Shown: piece after piece, positions 23,095 to 30,165 of the stretch
Layout: each line of letters starts with the position of its first letter
Position numbering within the stretch: the first letter of the stretch is position 1
Assembly (NCBI GenBank): GCA_030607345.1
Contig: JAUWKC010000001.1
Span: 1 to 38,398 of the forward strand
Length of the DNA stretch: 38,398 nt
Direction: 5' to 3'
Origin: Planctomycetota bacterium
GTDB lineage: Bacteria; Planctomycetota; Phycisphaerae; Sedimentisphaerales; SG8-4
Program-made: the position numbers and the translations under genes
The notes under the pieces: model-generated
The model's database searches: none
Seen by the model: only the letters and a program-made list of their open reading frames with translations
Told to the model about the DNA's origin: nothing

Positions 23095-23543
23095 AGTCGA
23101 TGTCCAAAAGAACCGAACGCGAGCGGAACAGACACAGGTCGGATGGAACGGTTAAGGATGTTGTGTGCCCGGAATGCTTCAGGCCCTGTGAGTGGCCGAA
23201 GGTCCAGCCGTCCGTGACCGACAGATACGGCAGGACCACGCGAATCTATTACGCCTGGTGTTTCCGTTGCTGTGAGGGATTTATTGTTGATCAGTTCGAA
23301 CGCGACGATCGCTGGGCGATACGTGCGTACCGCAAGTATCGCCTGCAAAACAAAGTACCTGTCCTGACCGGCGACTGGGTTGTGTTAAACGACCTGCCGG
23401 AACCGGCGCCGGTGGTCTTAGGCCCGGGCGGCGACTTCGACAGGCACATCGAGCTAAGGAATACGAAAAGCCCGGGCGGCCCGCTCGGTAAGGCTTTAGC
23501 ATTTCTAAAAAAAACCATCGGTCCAAAGGAGGCGGCTGGATGA
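23091..23543 (+). CDS. Cysteine-rich zinc-binding protein
   Basis: This 150-residue protein has CPECFRPC (about 25-32) and CFRCC (about 57-61), consistent with one zinc site, followed by a conserved aromatic stretch (DDRWAIRAYRKYRLQ). Its ATG overlaps the preceding stop. An AATG two codons further on is also possible. It resembles no family that I can name; zinc-dependent nucleic acid binding is a reasonable guess. Confidence 0.6.
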   Translation: MKSMSKRTERERNRHRSDGTVKDVVCPECFRPCEWPKVQPSVTDRYGRTTRIYYAWCFRCCEGFIVDQFERDDRWAIRAYRKYRLQNKVPVLTGDWVVLNDLPEPAPVVLGPGGDFDRHIELRNTKSPGGPLGKALAFLKKTIGPKEAAG

Positions 23544-23752
23544 TTACGGCGGCCGAAAAAAAAAGGATAGACTTTCACCTGCACGTGCCGGCGAGCGAGG
23601 TGCGCTGGGGTGCAAGGGCGCACCTGGCGGCGATATCCATGGGCCAGAGACATCTGCTTTGTCGGCACTTTAGGTGCGATGATGTTTACAAACTTGAAGG
23701 GCTGTACCACCGAGCGGTCAAGATTGCGAGGAAGGGCAGGCGCTGCGCATGA
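23540..23752 (+). CDS. Small basic protein before the transposase
   Basis: This 70-residue, histidine- and arginine-rich protein (FHLHVPASEVRWGARAHL, then HFRCDDVYKLEGLYHRAVK) overlaps both neighbours by four bases. A run of nine A (23556-23564) lies in its third to seventh codons. It could help transposase expression or activity; no family match. Confidence 0.55.
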   Translation: MITAAEKKRIDFHLHVPASEVRWGARAHLAAISMGQRHLLCRHFRCDDVYKLEGLYHRAVKIARKGRRCA

Positions 23753-25686
23753 CCAAGTACCTGGACATCGAGCAGGTGGTAAAGATTTTAGGCTACAGCA
23801 GGCGCCACGCACAACGTATGTGTGAAACCGGCGAACTTGCATGGGCCGTCAAGAAAAACGGCTGCTGGCAGGTCCCGGTAACCGCCGACCCGAGACTTGG
23901 CGGTATAACGACACCGGAGCAATTAAGTAAACTTAGCGACATCGAGCAGGTCCCTGCTAAGAAACAGGATCAGGCGTTAAAGCGGCTCGGACTCATAAAC
24001 CAGTTCAGTACCTATGCCGCCGGAATCATCCGTGGGGGTGGAACCCAACGGCAGGCGTTCGGCGAGTTTGCAGCCGCAAACAGTGTCGCCGTCCGAAGCC
24101 TTCACAGATGGATCGCAAGATACAAACGAGAAGGCCTGATCGGACTTGTCGATTCGAGGGGCGGTCGCGTGGGGCAAACAATCAGTATCGAGGCCTTTGA
24201 CTTTTTCAAGGAAAACTGGCTGGACCAACGGCAGCCGACAATCAAGATGATATGGGAGCTGCTCAGTTTTATCAACCGCAAGGAATCGCGCGGCTGGCGG
24301 GTACCGAGTTACGGGCGGATGGTCCGCTTGGTGGAAAGCGAGATACCTCTGGCCGCGCAGGTCCTGCACAGGGAAGGTCAGGCAGCGTACGAAGCTAAGT
24401 GTGCACCGTACATCCTGACCGATCCGGACAGTATCAGACCCGGCGAGGTGTGGGTGGGAGACCACCATCAACTGAACTGCTGGGTAAGGTACCGGGGCTG
24501 CTGGGTCCGCCCGTGGCTGACCGCCTGGCAGGATATGCGCAGCCGGGCAATCGTCGGCTGGTATTTTTCGGCTGGGCCGAACCAGACCACGATCATGCTT
24601 GCGATGCGGCGGGCGATAGAAAAATACGGGCCGTCCGACTCGGTCAAGATCGACAACGGCAAGGACTACGATGCCGAAATGTGGACGGGCACCACGAAGC
24701 AAAAGAGGGTCCTTGACCGGGGCTACATCGACGAAAACAACATGGCGGGAATTTACGCGATGATGGGGATCGGCGTATCGTTTGCAATCAAGTACCATCC
24801 GCAGGCCAAGCCAATCGAGGCATGGTTCAATACATTAGATATGCAGTTCTGCAAGCAGATAGCCACCTATTGCGGGAAAGACAGCGGGCGAAAGCCCGAG
24901 TACCTAAACAATCTCTTAAAAAGCGGAAAGGCAATCGCCGCCGCCTACGACCTCGCCGGCTTCTCGCGGCTCGCCGGCGACTACATCGAGGCCTTCAATG
25001 ACCGTGCCCACACCGGTCGCGGCATGGAGGGCAAAAGCCCCGCCCAGGTCATGGCGACTCGCCAGAGCCGACGGGTGATCGCCGCCGGCGTGCTGGACCT
25101 GCTGCTGCGGGTCTGGAGCGGCGAACTGACGGTCGGCAAAAACGGCGTCAAGTTCAAAGGGCTGTGGTTCGGCCAGTACGATCCGGCCCTATTAATGCAC
25201 CAGGGCCGCAAGGTCCGCGTTGCATACGACCCGGACGATCTCGAAAAGGTGTATGTTTACGATGCCGCGACCTACAAGCTTATAACCGTCGCCGAACAGG
25301 CACAACTGATTAGATACGGCACGGGTGTGAATGAGACGGCACTTAGAGAGGCGATGGCTAAAAAGCAGCGGAGCCGCCGGATAATCAAGCAGGCGGCGGG
25401 CGCTGTCCGCACATCGCACACCGACCTTGCCTCGCTGGCCGTCGCGGCCATGCACGAGACCGCACAAGGCCCCACAGGCGGCGACAGGGGGGGGCAGACG
25501 CTTCGACCGGTCCCAACACCCCTGGACGGCCAGGTGGCCGCACACAGGCGATTAGACAGGCGAAGAAAAGTTAAAAAGGCCGCAGGCGCCGAGAGTATCG
25601 ACTCCGTGGTGGACCTGGAGCTTGAGAATATCGAGGTAAGGCGTGAAGAAAAGGACGTGATCGATTTAGGTTTATTCGATGAATGA
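23749..25686 (+). CDS. Mu A-like DDE transposase
   Basis: This 645-residue protein catalyses strand transfer during integration and replicative transposition. The N-terminus has a winged-helix/excisionase-type DNA-binding segment (LDIEQVVKILGYSRRHAQRM). The RNase H core holds the catalytic triad Asp238 (in VGDHHQLN), Asp302 (KIDNGKDYD) and Glu357 (KPIEAWFNT), spaced almost as in MuA (D269, D336, E392). The Mu-C beta barrel follows (LWFGQYDPALLMHQGRKVRV), then a basic tail that in MuA contacts MuB. A run of eight G (25487-25494) occurs at about residue 580, inside the tail. The stop overlaps the MuB-like start. Confidence 0.95.
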   Translation: MTKYLDIEQVVKILGYSRRHAQRMCETGELAWAVKKNGCWQVPVTADPRLGGITTPEQLSKLSDIEQVPAKKQDQALKRLGLINQFSTYAAGIIRGGGTQRQAFGEFAAANSVAVRSLHRWIARYKREGLIGLVDSRGGRVGQTISIEAFDFFKENWLDQRQPTIKMIWELLSFINRKESRGWRVPSYGRMVRLVESEIPLAAQVLHREGQAAYEAKCAPYILTDPDSIRPGEVWVGDHHQLNCWVRYRGCWVRPWLTAWQDMRSRAIVGWYFSAGPNQTTIMLAMRRAIEKYGPSDSVKIDNGKDYDAEMWTGTTKQKRVLDRGYIDENNMAGIYAMMGIGVSFAIKYHPQAKPIEAWFNTLDMQFCKQIATYCGKDSGRKPEYLNNLLKSGKAIAAAYDLAGFSRLAGDYIEAFNDRAHTGRGMEGKSPAQVMATRQSRRVIAAGVLDLLLRVWSGELTVGKNGVKFKGLWFGQYDPALLMHQGRKVRVAYDPDDLEKVYVYDAATYKLITVAEQAQLIRYGTGVNETALREAMAKKQRSRRIIKQAAGAVRTSHTDLASLAVAAMHETAQGPTGGDRGGQTLRPVPTPLDGQVAAHRRLDRRRKVKKAAGAESIDSVVDLELENIEVRREEKDVIDLGLFDE

Positions 25687-26800
25687 CAATGACATTCAGA
25701 AGGGCTTCGAACGGGAGGCCCGGTTAGTGGTGGTAAGGATGCCAGAAAAGGTCACGAAGCAAGATGCCGAGGAAATAGCGGACGCCCTGGCCGACTTTCT
25801 CGATCGCTACGAACTGACGCAGGGACAGGTTGCCAAGGCGGTCGGTGTGAGCAGCGCCTCGATAAGTCAGTTCCTTGGTAAAAAGTACAAGGCCAGCACC
25901 AAGAATCTGACGAAGAAACTGATCGACTACATGGACGGCTATTCCCGACGCCGCCGCATGGCAAAGTGTGATGGTTACATACGAACAAATGTAGCCAGGT
26001 TCATCGAGGTGATTATCAAAAACACCCACGCGCAATCGACGGCAGAGGAGGGCAAGATCGGGATCATCGTCGGGGATGCCGGCCACGGCAAAAGCGTCTG
26101 CCTTCGCCAGTATGCCGCCGTGCACGCCAATGTTATATTTGCCGAACTCGATGACACGATGACCTCAACAAACATGTTCGCCGAGATATGCAAGGCGGCG
26201 GGAGTCGACAACTCCGGGGCGCTCGGCAGGCTGACAAACGAGTTGATAAGCTGCCTTGGACAAAAGGACAGGACAGTGATACTCGACGAGGCCTCCGCTC
26301 TCACCGTTAAAAAGCTGAGCCAATTGCGCCAGATAATCACCGTTCGCTGCAAGTGCCCGCTGATACTAAGCGCCAACAACCACTTATTGGGCACGATGTA
26401 TCCGTCGACTACCAGGCGCGGCAATGAGTCGCTGGATCAGTTCAGGTCGAGGGTCACGTTTGTTTTGAACCTCGATGAGATGACGGTAAACAGGAAGGAC
26501 GGGCTCTATACCCGAGACGATGTCCGCAAGCTCTATGAGCGTGGCGGGATAAAGCTCACCGCCGATGCGGTGGCGACACTTCGCAAGATTGCCCGGACTC
26601 CGCAATCGGGTCGCCTGCGGACCTGCAGCCACGCCATAACAGCGCTAAGGCTTTCGGCGAAGGTCAAGCCCGGCACCAGGATCGACACGAAATTAATACT
26701 GAATGCAATCCGGCAATTAGGACTGCCGGTCATGGAATATCTGCCGACAAACATCGGCGAAGGCGAAGAAAAACAAGAACAGGCCGCAAAAACGGCATAG
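25679..26800 (+). CDS. Mu B-like AAA+ ATPase, target DNA activator
   Basis: This 373-residue protein would bind target DNA, recruit the transposase and give target immunity. Residues 46-75 form a helix-turn-helix (LTQGQVAKAVGVSSASISQF). The ATPase has Walker A GDAGHGKS (132-139) and Walker B VILDEA (200-205). The C-terminal domain (about 280-373) is basic and helical as in MuB. MuB has the same HTH plus ATPase design. Start overlaps the transposase stop by eight bases. Confidence 0.92.
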   Translation: MNDNDIQKGFEREARLVVVRMPEKVTKQDAEEIADALADFLDRYELTQGQVAKAVGVSSASISQFLGKKYKASTKNLTKKLIDYMDGYSRRRRMAKCDGYIRTNVARFIEVIIKNTHAQSTAEEGKIGIIVGDAGHGKSVCLRQYAAVHANVIFAELDDTMTSTNMFAEICKAAGVDNSGALGRLTNELISCLGQKDRTVILDEASALTVKKLSQLRQIITVRCKCPLILSANNHLLGTMYPSTTRRGNESLDQFRSRVTFVLNLDEMTVNRKDGLYTRDDVRKLYERGGIKLTADAVATLRKIARTPQSGRLRTCSHAITALRLSAKVKPGTRIDTKLILNAIRQLGLPVMEYLPTNIGEGEEKQEQAAKTA

Positions 26801-26816
26801 TTTAACGGGACTGTAA

Positions 26817-26915
26817 ATGCTTAATACAGGCCAGATAAAACTGGCTTCAGCCAGGAAAGCTAAAACGAAACAAGGTATTGTAAGTTATGGTGAACAGATC
26901 GCAAACAGGGCCTAA
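26817..26915 (+). CDS. Possible 32-residue peptide between MuB and GemA genes
   Basis: ATG 26817 opens a short basic peptide (MLNTGQIKLASARKAKTKQG and on) that overlaps the GemA-like start. Its ribosome site is weak. The gap also holds a small CCAG/CTGG hairpin. It may be a leader peptide or chance. Confidence 0.25.
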   Translation: MLNTGQIKLASARKAKTKQGIVSYGEQIANRA

Positions 26916-27441
26916 TCCAAAGCAGATACGTCTGCTTCAAACGGCGGTTAGGGCGGCCGGCCTTCGAGGTCCCGGGTTCGATGGCCGGTACCGGCTGCTG
27001 CTCGGCCAATACCTGACGCCGGCCGGCAAAAAGGTGACCAGTTGCAAGCAGCTCAACAACAGCCAGCTCACCGACATATTGGCGATCTGCGAATCGTTGG
27101 GCTGGCGGTATCCGGGAAGGCCGGCAAATTATTTTCGCCGAAAACTGGCCGAAACCGTTTACGGCGATGGCTCAGCCAGCTTCGCACAGCAGTGGGCGAT
27201 CGGCAAATTGGCCGAGGACCTGGGCTGGGGCGATACACAATTGTCAGGTTTTCTGAAAAGCCAGACAAAAGACGAGACAAGCTATGTCGCGGCATTAAGT
27301 CCGTCCCAGGCGCACAAAATCATCGAGGCGTTAAAGAGCATGTTCGGCCGAGCGGCCGGTAAAGACTATAAAAATCTCAAGGAGATTCAAACAGACATGG
27401 AGGTTACCAGTGGCAAAGAGCAAACGTGTAAAGTCGGCTAA
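26887..27441 (+). CDS. GemA / Mu gp16-like early protein (DUF1018)
   Basis: This 184-residue protein opens NPKQIRLLQTAVRAAGLR and contains DGRYRLLLGQYLTPAG, followed by a two-domain helical arrangement (SFAQQWAIGKLAEDLGWG... LSPSQAHKIIEALKSMFGRA). This is the pattern of DUF1018, which includes Mu GemA/gp16, implicated in host gene control and DNA supercoiling effects. It lies between MuB and Gam, its usual neighbourhood. Confidence 0.85.
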   Translation: MVNRSQTGPNPKQIRLLQTAVRAAGLRGPGFDGRYRLLLGQYLTPAGKKVTSCKQLNNSQLTDILAICESLGWRYPGRPANYFRRKLAETVYGDGSASFAQQWAIGKLAEDLGWGDTQLSGFLKSQTKDETSYVAALSPSQAHKIIEALKSMFGRAAGKDYKNLKEIQTDMEVTSGKEQTCKVG

Positions 27442-27931
27442 GCCGGCCATTATCCCAATCGAGAACTGGGAACAAGCGGACGCCATACTCCGCGAGGTGG
27501 GGGACAATCAACTTGCAATCCGGCAAGTCGAGGCGGATGCGAAGTCGTCTATCGATGAAATAAAAGCGGAACTTGCTCAAGATGTGAAGCCTCGCAAAGA
27601 ATTGATCGACCAGGACACGCGCAGCCTCGAGGCATTCGCTGTGGGTCATAAGAGCGAATTCGGCAAAACCAGGAGCCGGCAAATGAACTTCGGCACATTG
27701 GGCTGGCGAAAGACCACGTCCATCAGCATCACAAAAAAGACCACCGTAGATCTGATCCGACAGGTCCTGTCGAAGGCGAAGGCTGCGGTGTGTATAAACG
27801 TAAAAGAGACCGTCAGTAAAGATGGCCTGGCCAAGCTGACCGAAGACCAACTCGCAGAGTTGCACGCCAGCCGCAAGGTCAAAAACGATTTCTTCGTGGA
27901 ACCTGATTTACCGGAGGCCGTGGATTATTAG
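27410..27931 (+). CDS. Mu Gam-like host-nuclease inhibitor
   Basis: This 173-residue protein binds DNA ends and blocks exonucleases during early phage growth. It shows the Gam pattern, including WEQADAILREVGDNQLAIRQ at the start, the LEAFAVGHKSEFGKTRSRQM segment, FGTLGWRKTTSISI and a C-terminal ASRKVKNDFFVEPDLPE. The gene overlaps the GemA-like gene by 32 bases with its own start in a GGAGG-like context. Confidence 0.88.
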   Translation: MAKSKRVKSAKPAIIPIENWEQADAILREVGDNQLAIRQVEADAKSSIDEIKAELAQDVKPRKELIDQDTRSLEAFAVGHKSEFGKTRSRQMNFGTLGWRKTTSISITKKTTVDLIRQVLSKAKAAVCINVKETVSKDGLAKLTEDQLAELHASRKVKNDFFVEPDLPEAVDY

Positions 27932-28106
27932 CGAAGCCAAGAAAAAACTTGTCGGCAGGTGTGGTATTTGCGATGTGAATTTTTATTCGCGGGAAGCCGA
28001 AGACGAACACTTAATATCGAAACAGCATCAAAATCGTGTTGGCGATTCGGCTATCATGAAAAAAGCTCGGCGGGCAAACAGGATGTCGCTATTGTTGGGA
28101 TTATAA
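27924..28106 (+). CDS. Single C2H2 zinc-finger protein, candidate AUU start
   Basis: This 60-residue frame lies across the Gam stop. It has Cys13, Cys16, His29 and His35 in the spacing CX2CX12HX5H (CGICDVNF...HLISKQH), like the U1/JAZ class of C2H2 fingers, with basic residues on either side. No ATG, GTG or TTG precedes the finger. AUU at 27924 follows GGAGG by six bases, so AUU is the likely start. Its stop overlaps the next gene (TAATG), which supports it as a coupled gene. A nucleic-acid-binding role is expected. Confidence 0.5.
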   Translation: MISEAKKKLVGRCGICDVNFYSREAEDEHLISKQHQNRVGDSAIMKKARRANRMSLLLGL

Positions 28107-28477
28107 TGGACCAGACGAATATCACAACGGATGAAGCGGCGGCGTGCCTGAGGCTGCTGCGACGCGCAGGCCGGCCGATGACGGCGGCCGAGCTCGCAGC
28201 GACGCTGTATTTTTCAGGCAAGCGCGAAACGCAGCGTCGCCATGTGCGGTTAATCGTAGATCATTTGCGAAACACGGGCGCTTGGATCGTGGCAAACCTG
28301 CAGGATGGTTATTTTCTAACCAACGATGCGGTTCGGTGGGCCAAATACAACGACGAGAGGCAAATAGGTATAAAACAGACGTTCGGCGTAACGCACAAAA
28401 GAAAAAAGGCGGCGCTGGCCGATCGGCGAGGTCAGGGCTTTTTGTTTAATCCGAGTCCGAGGGTGTGCGTATGGTAG
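28106..28477 (+). CDS. Winged-helix-like protein after Gam
   Basis: This 123-residue protein carries two helical segments reminiscent of a winged helix (LRRAGRPMTAAELAATLYFS, then QRRHVRLIVDHLRNTGAWIV) followed by a wing (NLQDGYFLTNDAVRW) and a basic tail. ATG 28106 is preferred: the frame extends 49 codons upstream, but the upstream part overlaps the zinc-finger gene. GGGA lies six bases before ATG. Similar proteins occur after gam in other Mu-like phages. A regulatory role is likely. Confidence 0.65.
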   Translation: MDQTNITTDEAAACLRLLRRAGRPMTAAELAATLYFSGKRETQRRHVRLIVDHLRNTGAWIVANLQDGYFLTNDAVRWAKYNDERQIGIKQTFGVTHKRKKAALADRRGQGFLFNPSPRVCVW

Positions 28478-28686
28478 AGACACTGGTCGAACTTAAGCGA
28501 GTCAAGAGCATGTTTTACTGGAAGATGAAAAAATGTCCAGCTTGCGGCAAGACTCATCACTTTGCGGCGGGGCCATGTACGGAGGATCCAAAATCCTTCT
28601 TAGGCTTGCGGCAGATACCTTGCGGCCCTGGCGCGGTAACGCTAATAGAAACCCGGGCAGTGGAGGCCGCGTTCAGCAATGGCTGA
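28471..28686 (+). CDS. Small zinc-binding protein
   Basis: This 71-residue protein has CPACGKTHHFAAGPC (about 22-36), a compact zinc-ribbon-like cluster. ATG 28471 overlaps the preceding frame by seven bases and has GAGGG seven bases upstream. The product may bind nucleic acid or act as an adaptor; no family recognised. Confidence 0.55.
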   Translation: MVETLVELKRVKSMFYWKMKKCPACGKTHHFAAGPCTEDPKSFLGLRQIPCGPGAVTLIETRAVEAAFSNG

Positions 28687-28957
28687 CGAGAACGAAAGAA
28701 TTATGATCGAGATGACAACAGCCGGCAGGCTAAGGCTGGACGGCCAGACACAAGACCTGATGCAAGCTAACGGGTATCGGGCGTACGATTATGATGCGCT
28801 CGATCTGGGCTTCCATTTACCCACCCAATGGCCGCTTGACCCGCAATCCGAGGTTACTGTGGCGCAACTGGTAGTACTTTCCATAAAACTTAATTTACAA
28901 TTTATCTTTGCCGATCCGATGGTACAGGCTGGGCATAAAGAATCGAAAGGGAACTAA
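28679..28957 (+). CDS. Small protein at the early/tail-fibre boundary
   Basis: This 92-residue protein (MADENERIMIEMTTAGRLRL, then YDYDALDLGFHLPTQWPLDP) overlaps the preceding gene by eight bases and directly abuts the first tail-fibre-like gene. It is acidic and has no obvious domain. It might be a chaperone or an early protein. Confidence 0.5.
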   Translation: MADENERIMIEMTTAGRLRLDGQTQDLMQANGYRAYDYDALDLGFHLPTQWPLDPQSEVTVAQLVVLSIKLNLQFIFADPMVQAGHKESKGN

Positions 28958-29497
28958 ATGGCTTTTCAATCGCAGATGACGGGCGGCTATCCCGCCGAGG
29001 CGGACATCGATACCGAACTGGCCGCGTTGGCTATTGAGCTGGCGACAGAGAACAACCCCAACTACATCGCCGAGCACAAGCAGCAGAACTGGGGCATTGT
29101 CAAGGCCCTGCGCGCGTTCATCTCGCTTAGCGTCTATCCGGCGTCCGCCACCACATTCGACGTAAGGGGCGGTGACTATCTCTACAAAGGGACGGTCAAG
29201 ACTTATACGCCGGGTGCCGCCGTTGACCCGACCGACAACGATACGACTTACGTGTGGTTGCGTCCCGACAATACGATAGGTTCGGGAATAGACGCCGACG
29301 GCTGGCCGGTGATAGAACATATAAAGCTTGCCGAGATTGACGTTGATGCGGATGGCGTGATAACCGCCGTCCGTGACAAGCGGGGTCGGGCCTTTCTGCA
29401 GCGGCCGGATGCGCCTGCAGAGATTGCGGCCGAAACTGTTTGTAAAGATAACCAGGTAATCTGCAAAAATAACGAAATTGTTTTGAAGGGAGTATGA
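28958..29497 (+). CDS. Tail-fibre-associated beta-rich protein
   Basis: This 179-residue protein starts MAFQSQMTGGYPAEADIDTE and has a repetitive beta-rich middle (DVRGGDYLYKGTVKTYTPGA) that resembles phage receptor-binding or collar proteins. It is the first of six rightward virion-like genes placed after the early operon. The C-terminus may trimerise (CKDNQVICKNNEIVLKG). Function is inferred from position. Confidence 0.5.
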   Translation: MAFQSQMTGGYPAEADIDTELAALAIELATENNPNYIAEHKQQNWGIVKALRAFISLSVYPASATTFDVRGGDYLYKGTVKTYTPGAAVDPTDNDTTYVWLRPDNTIGSGIDADGWPVIEHIKLAEIDVDADGVITAVRDKRGRAFLQRPDAPAEIAAETVCKDNQVICKNNEIVLKGV

Positions 29498-29498
29498 T

Positions 29499-30137
29499 AT
29501 GGATCTTGACAAAGAGTGTATTTCTCGCTTGGCGACGGTTGACAGTATCGACCTGAACTCGGTCGCATCGACCAACCTGTTTACGGTACCGGCCAACAAA
29601 AAGTTGCTCCGTTCCCACGATGTTATCCGCGATCTCTCCGCAGACGCGGCAAGTGCGGTGGCCCAGTCCGGTCAATCCGGCGACAAGGACGACTTCTACG
29701 GGCCTCAAACCCTGTCGAACCTTTCGGCGGCGGGCAAAACGACCGAATTAAGGCCCGTGCTAAACCGGCTGACCGGCTCGGACACGTGGGACCCGGGCTC
29801 TATTGCCGATGGCGGCGAGGAGGCAAAAGAGGTGACCGTAACGGGCGCAGTACTCGGCGATTTTATCAGGGCCTCTTTCAGCCTGGACGTGGCGGACCTG
29901 GTGCTCGATGCAAAGGTAACGGCGGCCGATACGGTAACGTGCGTGCTTGCCAACAACACGGGCGGTGCGATCGATCTTGGCTCGGGCACGATCAAGGTTG
30001 AGGTATTTAATATCGACAGGCCCCTGGCTTTGGTCGAATACGCGGCAGAGACGGTAATCGTTTTCGATGTGACGGAAGCCGCCGGCAGCGCGTCTACGTG
30101 CTCGGTAGACCTGATGGGCCGACTGGTTAATGCTTAA
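29499..30137 (+). CDS. Virion structural protein, beta-rich
   Basis: This 212-residue protein starts one base after the previous stop. The sequence alternates short strands with glycine and threonine (GEEAKEVTVTGAVLGDFIRA, then GTIKVEVFNIDRPLALVEYA). It resembles the decoration/head-fibre style of proteins elsewhere in this phage. It is probably a fibre or tail-tip component, but no motif proves it. Confidence 0.5.
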   Translation: MDLDKECISRLATVDSIDLNSVASTNLFTVPANKKLLRSHDVIRDLSADAASAVAQSGQSGDKDDFYGPQTLSNLSAAGKTTELRPVLNRLTGSDTWDPGSIADGGEEAKEVTVTGAVLGDFIRASFSLDVADLVLDAKVTAADTVTCVLANNTGGAIDLGSGTIKVEVFNIDRPLALVEYAAETVIVFDVTEAAGSASTCSVDLMGRLVNA

Positions 30138-30165
30138 TTGCTTACGATAGAGGTTGAGATAAAAA

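Noticed and set aside
23556..23564. Run of nine A as a programmed frameshift site
   Set aside because: It lies in the first codons of a small gene, with no alternative frame of coding character and no downstream stimulatory structure seen.
23977..24798. 273-codon minus-strand frame inside the transposase
   Set aside because: Antisense to the catalytic core, which has all three catalytic residues. High GC explains the open frame.
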